Shown here: positions 16,573 to 24,856 of the stretch, piece after piece
Position numbering within the stretch: position 1 is the first letter of the stretch
Layout of the letters: each line of letters begins with the position of its first letter
Notes under the pieces: model-generated
What the model was told of the DNA's origin: nothing
Database searches by the model: none
Seen by the model: only the letters and a program-made list of their open reading frames with translations
Assembly (NCBI GenBank): GCA_035644395.1
Contig: DASQOR010000086.1
Coordinates: forward strand, 124,001 to 188,000
Origin: JBGPLJ01 sp035644395
GTDB lineage: Bacteria; Pseudomonadota; Gammaproteobacteria; Steroidobacterales; Steroidobacteraceae
Length of the DNA: 64,000 nucleotides
Direction of reading: 5' to 3'
Position numbers and translations under genes: made by a program

Positions 16573-17339
16573 TCGCCATTGCACGCGACGTCGGTTACTC
16601 CGCGCGCGAGACGCTCGCAACCCTCGGGCGCGTGTTCCTCTTCTTCCTGCAGCTCGTCGCCTTCACGCCGGCGGCGCTCTTGAGGCCGCGGCTCATCGTG
16701 CACCAGACCTACAATGCGGGTGCGCTGTCGCTCGTCATCATCATGACCTGCGCACTGTTCGTGGGGATGGTGCTCGGGCTCCTCGGCTACGACCTCCTCT
16801 CGCGCGTCGGCTCGGAGGAGATTCTCGGCGCCGGAGCGGCCCTTGCCCTGTGCAAGCAGCTCGGACCCGTGATGACGGCGCTCCTGTTCGCCGGCAGGGC
16901 GGGCACGGCGCTCGCATCCGAGATTGGCTTGATGCGCGCGACCGATCAGCTGTCCGCCATGCAGATGATGGCGGTCGATCCCGTGCGCCGCGTCGTGATG
17001 CCGCGCTTCCTCGGCGGCGTTTTCGCGATGCCCTGTCTCACGGCGATTTTCATCGCGATCGGCATTTTCGGCGTGCAACTGGTCGGCGTCGAGCAGGTCG
17101 GCATCGACTCCGGCAGTTTCTGGTCGCAGATGCGCTCGGCGGTCGAGATCGGCGACATCACCGAAGGCATGGTCAAGGGTACCGTGTTCGGCATCGCCTG
17201 CAGCCTGATCGCCGTCTACGAGGGATTCAATTCCGTGCCGACGGCCGAAGGCGTCGGCCGAGCCACGACCCGCACCGTCGTCATCTCCTCCGTCGTGACG
17301 CTGGTGCTCAATTTCGTCCTGACGGCGTACATGCTCTAG
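16569..17339 (+). CDS. mlaE: Mla ABC transporter permease MlaE
   Basis: A 256-residue inner-membrane permease of the MlaE/TTG2B family. It has five or six hydrophobic segments and the conserved stretch GPVMTALLFAGRAGTALASE near residue 97, followed by IGLMRATDQLSAMQMMAVDP. It forms a dimer with MlaF, MlaD and MlaB. The ATG overlaps the mlaF stop by four bases. The C-terminus (SSVVTLVLNFVLTAYML) is a typical final helix. mlaD follows after 12 bases. Confidence 0.95.
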   Translation: MIAIARDVGYSARETLATLGRVFLFFLQLVAFTPAALLRPRLIVHQTYNAGALSLVIIMTCALFVGMVLGLLGYDLLSRVGSEEILGAGAALALCKQLGPVMTALLFAGRAGTALASEIGLMRATDQLSAMQMMAVDPVRRVVMPRFLGGVFAMPCLTAIFIAIGIFGVQLVGVEQVGIDSGSFWSQMRSAVEIGDITEGMVKGTVFGIACSLIAVYEGFNSVPTAEGVGRATTRTVVISSVVTLVLNFVLTAYML

Positions 17340-17351
17340 GGGATCTCCGAC

Positions 17352-17843
17352 ATGCGACAGACACGCGCCATGGAAATCGGAACGGGACTATTCGTCCTGT
17401 TCGGCATTGCCGCGCTCATCTTCATGGTGACCCAGATCACGGCCGAGCGCGTCGGCATGCAGGCGACGGGCTACGTGCTTACGGCCAAGTTCGACAATAT
17501 CGGCGGGCTCAAAGTCGGAGCGCCGGTGTCGATGGCGGGAGTCACGGTCGGCCGCGTAACGGGGATCGAATTCGACAGCTCCGATTATCGCGCGCTCGTC
17601 CATATGCGCGTCGACCCGCAATTCAACAAAATCCCGGACGACAGCGACGCGGCGATATTTACGCAGGGCCTCTTGGGCAGCCAGTACATCGGCATGACGG
17701 CCGGTGGTTCTGAAACCTTTTACAAGGACGGCGATCAGATCGAGCTCACGCAGTCGGCGCTCGTGCTCGAGAATCTCATCAGCAAGTTCCTGGTGAACTT
17801 CGCCGAGAGCAAGGGCAAGACCCCAGGGGAGGGAGCCAAATGA
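17352..17843 (+). CDS. mlaD: Mla MCE-domain lipid-binding subunit MlaD
   Basis: A 163-residue periplasmic protein anchored by one N-terminal helix (about residues 9-27) and containing one MCE domain (about 38-118). The MCE motif KFDNIGGLKVGAPVSMAGVTVGRV is clear (here cited as GGLKVGAPVSMAGVTVGRV). GLLGSQYIGMTAGG is the segment that lines the hexamer pore in E. coli MlaD. It hands phospholipid to or from MlaC. Length and order match the canonical operon, and it overlaps mlaC by four bases. Confidence 0.95.
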   Translation: MRQTRAMEIGTGLFVLFGIAALIFMVTQITAERVGMQATGYVLTAKFDNIGGLKVGAPVSMAGVTVGRVTGIEFDSSDYRALVHMRVDPQFNKIPDDSDAAIFTQGLLGSQYIGMTAGGSETFYKDGDQIELTQSALVLENLISKFLVNFAESKGKTPGEGAK

Positions 17844-18463
17844 TCCGTATCTGGATGGCGACGCTCGGCGCCGGCCTCTGGCTTGGCGGTACGGCGGTGG
17901 CCGCGGTGGCGGCGGAGGCGGACGAGCCGAGCCAGATCGTGCAGAACGCCGCGACCGAGATGCTGAAGGAACTCGACGCGCACCGCGCCGACTATCGCAA
18001 GGATCCGACCAAGGTCTACGCACTGGTCGATCGCGTCCTGCTGCCGCACTTCGACACCGAGTACTCGGCGCAGCAAGTGCTTGCGAAACACTGGCGCACG
18101 GCAACGGCCGAGCAGCGCAGGCGTTTCATCGATGCGTTCTATCAGGCGCTCCTCAAGAACTACGGCACGGCGCTGCTCGAATTCACGGCCGACCGCATGA
18201 CCATCCTGCCGTTCAAGGGCGACATCAGTACTGGGCGGGCGCTCATTCGCACGACGGTCAAGCGCGACAATGGCGTACAGATTCCGGTCAACTACAGCCT
18301 GCGCAAGACCGACAAGGGCTGGAAGGCCTACGACGTCAGCATCGAAGGCATTTCCTACGTCAAGAGCTATCGGACGGACTTCGGCGCCGAAATCGACCAG
18401 AAGGGGCTCGACTCGGTGATCGAGCGGCTCGAGAAGCAGGGCGTGAAGCGTCCCGCCCAGTGA
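17840..18463 (+). CDS. mlaC: Mla periplasmic phospholipid carrier MlaC
   Basis: A 207-residue secreted protein of the MlaC/Ttg2D family. A signal peptide occupies about residues 1-26 (AGLWLGGTAVAAVAAEA). The body shows LVDRVLLPHFDTEYSAQQVL, FIDAFYQALLKNYGTALLEF and DVSIEGISYVKSYRTDFGAEI, all familiar from this family. It shuttles phospholipids between MlaA in the outer membrane and MlaFEDB in the inner membrane. It overlaps both its neighbours by four bases. Confidence 0.95.
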   Translation: MIRIWMATLGAGLWLGGTAVAAVAAEADEPSQIVQNAATEMLKELDAHRADYRKDPTKVYALVDRVLLPHFDTEYSAQQVLAKHWRTATAEQRRRFIDAFYQALLKNYGTALLEFTADRMTILPFKGDISTGRALIRTTVKRDNGVQIPVNYSLRKTDKGWKAYDVSIEGISYVKSYRTDFGAEIDQKGLDSVIERLEKQGVKRPAQ

Positions 18464-18828
18464 CGCAAGACACCCCCCGCTTCGAGCTCGCGGAACTCGG
18501 CGGCGGCCGCTTTGCGGTGCGCGGCGCGCTCGGCTTCACGACCGCGAAGGAAATCCTCGCGGCGAGCAAGCCCGCGTTCGCGGAGCATGCGGTCCTCAAG
18601 ATCGATCTCTCCGGTGTCACGCAAAGCGACAGCGCAGGCCTTGCGCTCCTGCTCGAATGGATCAACTGGGCGAAGCACTATCGCCGCGAGATCCGCTACT
18701 TCGATATTCCAAAGCCGATCCTCGCGATCGCGCGCATCAGCGAAGTGACGGACCTGCTGCATGCAGGCGAGCGCTGGACGGGGCCCGTGGGCGGCGTCAC
18801 GGCCCCTGCGGTGAATCCGGCGACGTAG
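18460..18828 (+). CDS. mlaB: Mla STAS-domain subunit MlaB
   Basis: A 122-residue cytoplasmic STAS-domain protein that binds and supports MlaF. Its core is VLKIDLSGVTQSDSAGLALL near residues 45-64, with the conserved Thr/Ser-Asp-Ser-Ala-Gly turn, then WAKHYRREIRYFDIP. The GTG start overlaps the mlaC stop (GTGA). The last 32 bases overlap the 3' end of mlaA on the other strand, so the two mla units end inside each other. The tail after about residue 100 (GPVGGVTAPAVNPAT) lies in that region and is probably unstructured. Confidence 0.9.
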   Translation: MTQDTPRFELAELGGGRFAVRGALGFTTAKEILAASKPAFAEHAVLKIDLSGVTQSDSAGLALLLEWINWAKHYRREIRYFDIPKPILAIARISEVTDLLHAGERWTGPVGGVTAPAVNPAT

Positions 18829-19573
18829 CCTCGTCCTCGTCGATCGGCTCTTCCTCGGTCGGCTGTTCCTCGACTTCGCCGTCGGTCACCTGGTACTCGC
18901 GATGCTGCAGGTAGGCATTGCGGATGAAGACGTACGGGTCGTACGCATTCTTGTAGGTATCTTCGACGTTTAGCAGTTCGACGCGACGCCCGAGCAGCGC
19001 AACGGCGGCGAGAGTGAAATCCATCCACGGATCCTTCGCATTTTCCTTGAGATCGGTCTTCCAGTCGGGATAGATGCCGATCGTGTCTCGTACGGACGAG
19101 GGTCCGAGAAGCGGCAGCATCAGGTAGGGTCCCGGCTTGACGCCCCAGCGGCCGAGCGTCTGGCCGAAATCTTCTTCATTCCTCGGCAGCCCCGCATCGC
19201 TTGCGGGGTCGAGGATGCCGCCGATACCGACCGTCGAATTGAGGACGAAGCGGCCCGTGTCGCTCGCGAACGCCTTGAATTTCGCCTGCAGCAGGTCGTT
19301 CACCATCGTGCGCGTATAGCCGAGATTACCGAGGAAGTTGCCGATGCCGATGCGCACGGGGCGCGGCACGGCTTTCTTGTAGCCGACCGCGATCGGTTTG
19401 ACGAAGGCGCGGTCCATCGTGTCGTTGAACTTGTAGGTGGCGCGGTTCATGCGCTCCCAGGGATCGTGGGGATCGCGCTTGCCCGGCGCGGCGGCGCAGC
19501 CGGCGAGCAAGAGAACGGCGAACAGTGCGAATCCGCGGCGACCGGCGACCGATCGCAGGGCGGTGAAAAACAT
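18797..19573 (-). CDS. mlaA: Mla outer-membrane lipoprotein MlaA (VacJ)
   Basis: A 258-residue lipoprotein. The signal ends in the lipobox LLLAGC with Cys near residue 25. It is followed by the family hallmark DPWERMNRATYKFNDTMDRA, then GNFLGNLGYTRTMVNDLLQ and RFVLNSTVGIGGILDPAS. MlaA forms a pore in the outer membrane that removes misplaced phospholipid from the outer leaflet and passes it to MlaC. The acidic, Pro-rich tail (VEEQPTEEEPIDEDEATSP) is unusual for the family. It is partly encoded by the 32 bases that overlap mlaB. It lies downstream of the bepA-like gene on the minus strand. Confidence 0.95.
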   Translation of the reverse strand: MFFTALRSVAGRRGFALFAVLLLAGCAAAPGKRDPHDPWERMNRATYKFNDTMDRAFVKPIAVGYKKAVPRPVRIGIGNFLGNLGYTRTMVNDLLQAKFKAFASDTGRFVLNSTVGIGGILDPASDAGLPRNEEDFGQTLGRWGVKPGPYLMLPLLGPSSVRDTIGIYPDWKTDLKENAKDPWMDFTLAAVALLGRRVELLNVEDTYKNAYDPYVFIRNAYLQHREYQVTDGEVEEQPTEEEPIDEDEATSPDSPQGP

Positions 19574-19618
19574 GCAAGGACACTCCGTGACGATCCCCGG
19601 AATCGGGGCGCCGACATT

Positions 19619-21208
19619 CTATCCGGGACCCGAACCGGGCGCTGGCTCCTGCGGCGGTGGGGAAGGTTCGCCGTAGTTCACCCGTTGATTCTTCGGCAGC
19701 ACCTCGCGAATCTGTTCGAGGCGCGCCTGGAATCGGGCTCGCTGAATCTGGGTGAGGCCAGGTACGGCCAGGGCCATCTGCAGCTGGCTGGCCGCGAGCG
19801 CGAGGTCGCCGCCGACAATGTGGTACTCCGACATGTAGAAGTAGGCATCCGCGACGTCGCCCGCGCTGTTCGCGGCAAGCGCCGTCAGCCGGATCTGATC
19901 GGGCGTCGGCGGGACCACGTTGAACAGATCGAGCAGCACATGGTGGGCTTTGTCCGCCTGGCCGGCGCCGAGGAGCGTTTCGGCGTACCGCACCGTCAAG
20001 GGGACATTGCGCGGGAAGAGACCCATCGCCGTTTCGAAGCTGCGCAGCGCGCCCGGTACGTCGCCTGATTTTGCGAGGGCCTGGCCATACGCCGAGCGAT
20101 ACAGAATCACGTCGTCGTGCTGCTGGATGAGCTGCGCAAGCTCCACGGTTGCCGTGTCCGCATGCCCGCCCTCGATGCGCGCGAGCGCGTCGCCGTACTG
20201 GCGGCTGTCGCCCGGCGCATTCGCGCTGATCGCGGCCCGCCGGTAGCTCTCCACCGGATCGCCGCCGTCATCGAGCGCAAATACCCGCAGCCGCTCGCGC
20301 ACGAGCGCGAAACTGACGCTGTCCGTCGCCTTGATCTTCGGCATCTGGTCCGCGCGATTCTTGGCTTCGGCGATGCGATTGCTCGTGACCGGATGGTCCT
20401 GCAGGAATTCCGGCACGCGGCCCGGCCCGCCGCTCTTGCGATTGAGCGTGTCGAAGAAGGCCGGCATCGCGCGCGCATCGAAGCCGGCGGCGCCCATGTA
20501 GGTGATCCCGACCCGGTCCGCCTCATATTCCGCCGCGCGCGAGAAGTTGAGCTGCTGCTGGGCCGCCGCGCCCTGGGCGAGCACGATGCCGGCCTGTGCG
20601 GCGTCGGCGCTTCCGGTTGCGGCTCCGATGAGGATGGCCGCGAGCAGTGCCGCGGCCGACGCCATGCCGGACTTGCTCTGCGCGCGTATGCCGCGCGCGA
20701 TGTGCCGCTGCGTGACGTGCGCGATTTCGTGCGCCATCACGCCGGCGAGCTCGCTCTCGTTGGCGGTCGCGAGTATCAGCCCCGAATTCACGCAAACGAA
20801 GCCGCCCGGCAGGGCGAAGGCGTTGATGGTGTGGTCCTTGACGACGAAGAACTGAAACGGCACGTGACCCTCGGTCGCATGGGTCGCAAGCCGCGAGCCG
20901 ATGCTCTGCAGGTACTCCGTCGCCTCCGGATCCTCGAGGATCTGGCCCGCGTCGCGCAGCCCTTTGATCACCATCAGGCCGATCTGGTACTCGTCGTTCT
21001 GCGAGAGCGCCGTATCGGCCGGCGTGCCGATGTCGGGCAGGTCGTCGCCGGGTCCGGCGCTCGCGGCGAGACCAAGCACCGTCAGCGACGCTGCGGCGAG
21101 CAGGGAAGCGAGAGTTGCGCGAAATCGTGCCAAGGCGGGTCCGGGATTGTGGAGCTGTGCGGCCTGGGTCGAGGGCTTGCGGCGGGTTTCGACCGGGACG
21201 TCCCTCAA
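19619..21208 (-). CDS. bepA: BepA-like M48 metalloprotease with TPR repeats
   Basis: A 529-residue periplasmic protease/chaperone of the BepA (YfgC) type, which degrades or assists stalled outer-membrane proteins such as LptD. Zinc-site HEIAHVTQRH lies near residue 160, the third ligand region is AEYEADRVGITYM near 227, and TPR-like helices fill the C-terminal half. The start is uncertain. TTG at 21208 gives an odd N-terminal extension before the signal sequence. TTG at 21133 would begin MARFRATLASLLAAASLTVL, a cleaner signal peptide. The neighbour gcvR-bcp matches the E. coli setting of bepA. Confidence 0.9.
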   Translation of the reverse strand: MRDVPVETRRKPSTQAAQLHNPGPALARFRATLASLLAAASLTVLGLAASAGPGDDLPDIGTPADTALSQNDEYQIGLMVIKGLRDAGQILEDPEATEYLQSIGSRLATHATEGHVPFQFFVVKDHTINAFALPGGFVCVNSGLILATANESELAGVMAHEIAHVTQRHIARGIRAQSKSGMASAAALLAAILIGAATGSADAAQAGIVLAQGAAAQQQLNFSRAAEYEADRVGITYMGAAGFDARAMPAFFDTLNRKSGGPGRVPEFLQDHPVTSNRIAEAKNRADQMPKIKATDSVSFALVRERLRVFALDDGGDPVESYRRAAISANAPGDSRQYGDALARIEGGHADTATVELAQLIQQHDDVILYRSAYGQALAKSGDVPGALRSFETAMGLFPRNVPLTVRYAETLLGAGQADKAHHVLLDLFNVVPPTPDQIRLTALAANSAGDVADAYFYMSEYHIVGGDLALAASQLQMALAVPGLTQIQRARFQARLEQIREVLPKNQRVNYGEPSPPPQEPAPGSGPG

Positions 21209-21235
21209 TAGTTCTCGTGCCGGCGGCCGCGGCCC

Positions 21236-22654
21236 CTACAGGATATCCGAAGCGTAGTCCGCAAGTCGCGAGCGCTCGCCGCGCACCAGCGTCACGTGGC
21301 CCGAATGCGGCCAGCCCCGGAAACGGTTGACGACGTACGTGAGTCCGGTCGTCGTTTCCGTCAGATAGGGCGTGTCGATCTGGGCGATGTTGCCGAGGCA
21401 GAGCATTTTCGTGCCCGGACCCGCACGGGTGACGATCGCCTTCATCTGTTTCGGCGTGAGGTTCTGTGCCTCGTCGACGATGATGTAGCGATTCAGGAAC
21501 GTGCGGCCGCGCATGAAGTTGAGCGAGCGGATCTTGATGCGGTTGCGCAGCAGGTCGTTGGTCGCCGCGCGGCCCCAGTTGCCGCCTTCCTGGCTCTGCG
21601 TGAGTACCTCCAGGTTGTCCATGAGGGCCCCCATCCAGGGCTCCATCTTTTCCTCTTCGGTGCCCGGCAGGAAGCCGATGTCTTCGCCAAGCGGTATCGT
21701 CACGCGCGTCATGATGATTTCGCTGTAGCGGTTGCCCTCGAGCGTTTGCGCCAGGCCGGCCGCGAGCGCGAGCAGCGTCTTGCCGGTGCCCGCCGGCCCG
21801 AGGATCGTGACGAACTCGATCTCGGGGTCCATCAGCAGGTTCAGGGCGAAGTTCTGTTCGCGGTTGCGCGCCGTGATGCCCCAGATGCCGCGCCGTTCGT
21901 TGCGGAAATCCTGCGTGATCTCGAGCACCGCCGCATCGTCTTCCATCTTGCGGACGATGGCTTCGATGCCGCTCTCGGTCGGCTGAAATACGAATTCGTT
22001 CGGGTACCAGTCGTGCGTGACGGCGCCGTGGATGCGATAGAAGGTGCGCGCGTGGTCCTGCCAGGACTCGAGCTTCGATCCCTGCTTCTCCCAGAAATCC
22101 GCCGGCAACGCCTGCGTGCCGGTGTGGAGGAGGTCGGCATCCTCGATGGTCTTGTCGCTGTAGTAGTCCTCCGCGTGAATTCCGATGATGGCCGCCTTGA
22201 TGCGCAGGTTGATGTCCTTCGACACCAGCGTGACGAGCGCGTCCGCGTGCTCGCGGGCGAGCGCGACGGTGTAGCCGAGGATGGCGTTGTCGGCGCCATG
22301 ACCGGGAAGCGACGGCGGCAGACCGCTGTCGAGGTGACGGGTCTGGAAGAAGAGTCGGCCCGTCGACGGCTTCTTGCCGTGATTGCCCTGGCGTCCGCAG
22401 GGCAGCTCGAGCCCGCGGTCGATGTGTTCCTTCGCGGCCCCGTGCATCAGCTCGTCGAGGAAGCGGCTGACCTGCCGCACGTTGCGGGCGGATTCGGTGA
22501 GGCCCTTCTTGCCGGCGTCGAGCTCTTCGAGCACGACCATGGGGAGGTATATGTCGTGTTCCTCGAAGCGGAAGATCGCCGCGGGGTCGTGCATCAGCAC
22601 GTTCGTGTCGAGCACGAAGATGCGCCGCTGCTCCTTTTTCGGCTTGCCTGTCAC
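21236..22654 (-). CDS. PIN domain-PhoH ATPase fusion (YlaK/PhoH2 type)
   Basis: A 472-residue protein with an N-terminal PIN nuclease domain and a C-terminal PhoH ATPase domain. The PIN domain (about 1-150) has FVLDTNVLMHDP, VVLEELDAGKKG and a late acidic cluster LVSKDINLRIKA. The ATPase has Walker A GPAGTGKTLLALAAGL near 270 and Walker B YIIVDEAQNLTPKQM near 385. Related PhoH2 proteins are sequence-directed RNA helicase/ribonucleases. The ATG at 22654 lies 11 bases from a large inverted repeat. bcp is upstream on the same strand and the bepA-like gene follows 27 bases downstream. Confidence 0.93.
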   Translation of the reverse strand: MTGKPKKEQRRIFVLDTNVLMHDPAAIFRFEEHDIYLPMVVLEELDAGKKGLTESARNVRQVSRFLDELMHGAAKEHIDRGLELPCGRQGNHGKKPSTGRLFFQTRHLDSGLPPSLPGHGADNAILGYTVALAREHADALVTLVSKDINLRIKAAIIGIHAEDYYSDKTIEDADLLHTGTQALPADFWEKQGSKLESWQDHARTFYRIHGAVTHDWYPNEFVFQPTESGIEAIVRKMEDDAAVLEITQDFRNERRGIWGITARNREQNFALNLLMDPEIEFVTILGPAGTGKTLLALAAGLAQTLEGNRYSEIIMTRVTIPLGEDIGFLPGTEEEKMEPWMGALMDNLEVLTQSQEGGNWGRAATNDLLRNRIKIRSLNFMRGRTFLNRYIIVDEAQNLTPKQMKAIVTRAGPGTKMLCLGNIAQIDTPYLTETTTGLTYVVNRFRGWPHSGHVTLVRGERSRLADYASDIL

Positions 22655-22664
22655 TTGCTATCGG

Positions 22665-22778
22665 GGGCGCCTGGACGGGGAGACCCTTTCGGGACCGCCG
22701 TAAATCCATCCCTGGAGGCTTCGGAAAAAACGTCCTGTTTTTTTGCGATCCCGAAAGGGTCTCCCCGTCCAGGCGCCC
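22665..22778. repeat. 30-bp perfect inverted repeat with nested hairpin between bcp and phoH
   Basis: The arms at 22665-22694 and 22749-22778 are perfect reverse complements over 30 bases (they begin GGGCGCCTGGACGGGGAGAC). They enclose 54 bases. Inside is a second hairpin at about 22723-22745 with AAAAAAC and GTTTTTT arms around GTCCT. Transcripts from either strand would fold into a long stem with an inner A/U stem. It sits between the bcp stop (22807) and the phoH start (22654). It may terminate bcp transcription, structure the phoH leader, or be a copy of an intergenic palindromic repeat family. No ORF or transposase is inside. Confidence 0.9.
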
Positions 22779-22806
22779 GCCGCGAATGTTACGACCTGCT
22801 GTCTCA

Positions 22807-23271
22807 TTAAAGTTTGCGCGCGGCCTCGAGGACAGCCTTGGCGTGGCCGGTCACTTTCACCTTGCGCCATTCCTCGCGCACGACGCCAGTCGCGTCGATG
22901 AGGAAGGTGCTGCGCTCGACCCCCATGAACTTGCGCCCGTACAGGCTCTTCTCGCGGAACACATCGAACAGGCCGCAGACCTTCTTGTCCGGATCGCTCA
23001 AGAGATCGAACGGGAAATTCATCTTGGCGCGGAATTTCGCGTGCGACTCGAGACTGTCCGGCGATACGCCGAGGATCACGGCACCCGCCTTGCGAAAGTC
23101 CGGCGACAGGTCGCGGAAGTCTTCGCCTTCCCTGGTGCAGCCCGGCGTGTTGTCCCGCGGGTAAAAATAGATCACGAGCGCCTTGCCGGCAGCATCCGCA
23201 GGTCGCCAGGTGCCGCCGGTCGACGCGACGGAAAAATCCGGGAGTTTCTTGCCGAGAGCGACCTTGGCCAC
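22807..23271 (-). CDS. bcp: thioredoxin-dependent thiol peroxidase Bcp (peroxiredoxin Q)
   Basis: A 154-residue peroxiredoxin of the BCP/PrxQ class that reduces hydroperoxides with thioredoxin. The peroxidatic cysteine is Cys45 in YPRDNTPGCTREGEDF. The resolving cysteine usually five residues later is absent (Glu instead). Cys98 in KKVCGLF is the only other cysteine, so the enzyme may be one-Cys or use a different disulfide. GTG at 23271 is chosen because GGAAG lies six bases upstream and the N-terminus (MAKVALGKKLPDFSV) aligns with E. coli Bcp. It follows gcvR by about 23 bases, as in E. coli. Confidence 0.93.
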   Translation of the reverse strand: MAKVALGKKLPDFSVASTGGTWRPADAAGKALVIYFYPRDNTPGCTREGEDFRDLSPDFRKAGAVILGVSPDSLESHAKFRAKMNFPFDLLSDPDKKVCGLFDVFREKSLYGRKFMGVERSTFLIDATGVVREEWRKVKVTGHAKAVLEAARKL

Positions 23272-23294
23272 GCGTTGCTTCCGGATGAGCGCCG

Positions 23295-23846
23295 TCAGCT
23301 CTTGACGGGTTCCAGGATGGCATCGAGATTCATGCGGTCGCAGAAGTCCATGAACTCCTCGCGCAAGCTCGCGACCTGGATGCGGCTCGGCACGTTGACG
23401 ATCATCTGGATGGAAAACATCGGCGCGCCGGTGTGCGCGGCGGCATAGGCGCGCGTCGAGAGCTCCGCGATATCGATGCCCCGTGTCGAGAAGAAGCCGG
23501 AAAGCCCCGAAACGATGCCGGTCTGGTCGAGGCAAACCACGTCGACCGAATAAGGCAGCATGTCCGCGCGGCTGCCGCGTTGTTCCGTGCGGCGCACATT
23601 GATCGCGAGCCCGGAGGTCTCCGCGAGACGCTTCAGCTCCGTCTCGAGCCGCGCCACGGTGTGCCAGTTGCCGGTGACGAGCACCAGCATGGCGAACTCC
23701 GCGCCGAGGGCCGTCATGCGGCTTTCGGCGATGTTGCCCCCGCAGTCCGCGACCACCCGGGTCAGATCGTGAACCATGCCCGTGCGATCGCTCCCGATCG
23801 CCGAGATCGCCAGATGCTGCTTCATGAGATGGTCGGGAGCGGTCAT
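23295..23846 (-). CDS. gcvR: GcvR-like two-ACT-domain regulator
   Basis: A 183-residue protein made of two ACT domains. The first starts LAISAIGSDRTGMVHDLTRV near residue 12, the second VDVVCLDQTGIVSGLSGFF near 103. E. coli GcvR binds glycine and GcvA to repress the glycine cleavage operon. Here the gcv genes are not in the window, so the target is inferred from similarity and from the conserved gcvR-bcp neighbourhood divergent from dapA. An internal ATG at codon 8 is a possible alternative start. Confidence 0.9.
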   Translation of the reverse strand: MTAPDHLMKQHLAISAIGSDRTGMVHDLTRVVADCGGNIAESRMTALGAEFAMLVLVTGNWHTVARLETELKRLAETSGLAINVRRTEQRGSRADMLPYSVDVVCLDQTGIVSGLSGFFSTRGIDIAELSTRAYAAAHTGAPMFSIQMIVNVPSRIQVASLREEFMDFCDRMNLDAILEPVKS

Positions 23847-23967
23847 GGGGTGGGCTGTCGACCTGAAGTGTACCGGCTGCGCCCAAGCGTGGGAACGCCA
23901 TCACCGCTCGCTTGCGGGGCCGGCAACGCGTCCGTAACATCGCGCCTCCCCCGTACGGAGGATCCGC

Positions 23968-24846
23968 ATGTTTTCGGGCAGCATGGTCGCCGTCGTCACC
24001 CCGATGACCGACGACGGCGGCATCGACGCGGCTGCCTGGCGGCGCCTGGTCGAATGGCATATCGCCGAGGGGACGGATGCGATCGTCGTGGCCGGAACCA
24101 CCGGCGAGTCTCCCACTCTAAGCGCCGCCGAGGTCGCCGGTCTCACGGAACAGGCGCTCGAGGCGGCGGCGGACCGCATTCCAGTGATCGTGGGCACCGG
24201 GACGAATTCGACGGCAGGCACCGTCGAACGAACGCGGGCGCTGTCGGGGCTCGGTGCGGCCGGCGTGCTGATCGTGACTCCTTATTACAATCGCCCGTCC
24301 CAGGAAGGCCTGTATCGTCATTTCATGGCCGCGGCAGAGGTTTCCCAGGCTCCGGTCATTCTATACAACGTGCCGAGCCGCACGGCAGTGGACTTATTGC
24401 CGGCAACGGTTGCCCGGCTCGCGGCCCACCCGCGGATCGTTGCCGTCAAAGAGGCGGCCGGGCAGGTTGGCCGGGTGCGCGACATCCTCGAGCGTAGCCG
24501 CGAGAGCTTCGCCGTGATCGCGGGCGAAGATTCGATTGCGCGCCAGAGCATGCTGGCCGGTGCGCGGGGCGTGATTTCGGTTACCGCGAACGTCGCGCCG
24601 CGCGCCATGCGCGAGATGTGCGCGGCCGCCACGGGCGGCGATGAGGCGCGCGCGGAGAAAATCGATGCGACGCTCGCCGACCTGCACCTGAAGCTCTTTC
24701 TCGAGGCGAATCCGATTCCGGTCAAATGGGCGCTGGCGGAAATGGGTATGATCGGGCGCGGTTTGCGCCTGCCCCTGACGCCGCTCGCGGAGGAGCACCA
24801 CGCTCCCGTGCGCATGGCACTGCAACGCGCTGGCGCCCTGAAATAA
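23968..24846 (+). CDS. dapA: 4-hydroxy-tetrahydrodipicolinate synthase
   Basis: A 292-residue DapA that condenses pyruvate with aspartate semialdehyde in lysine and diaminopimelate synthesis. The active-site residues fall at the same numbers as in E. coli: Schiff-base Lys161 in AVKEAAG and Tyr133 in ILYNVPSRT. Thr44-Thr45 lie in GTTGES, and YYNRP follows near 106. It is divergent from gcvR, with a 121-base gap. The gene 10 bases downstream occupies the position of bamC in other gammaproteobacteria. Expression together with that gene is likely. Confidence 0.97.
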   Translation: MFSGSMVAVVTPMTDDGGIDAAAWRRLVEWHIAEGTDAIVVAGTTGESPTLSAAEVAGLTEQALEAAADRIPVIVGTGTNSTAGTVERTRALSGLGAAGVLIVTPYYNRPSQEGLYRHFMAAAEVSQAPVILYNVPSRTAVDLLPATVARLAAHPRIVAVKEAAGQVGRVRDILERSRESFAVIAGEDSIARQSMLAGARGVISVTANVAPRAMREMCAAATGGDEARAEKIDATLADLHLKLFLEANPIPVKWALAEMGMIGRGLRLPLTPLAEEHHAPVRMALQRAGALK

Positions 24847-24856
24847 AGGATGATGG

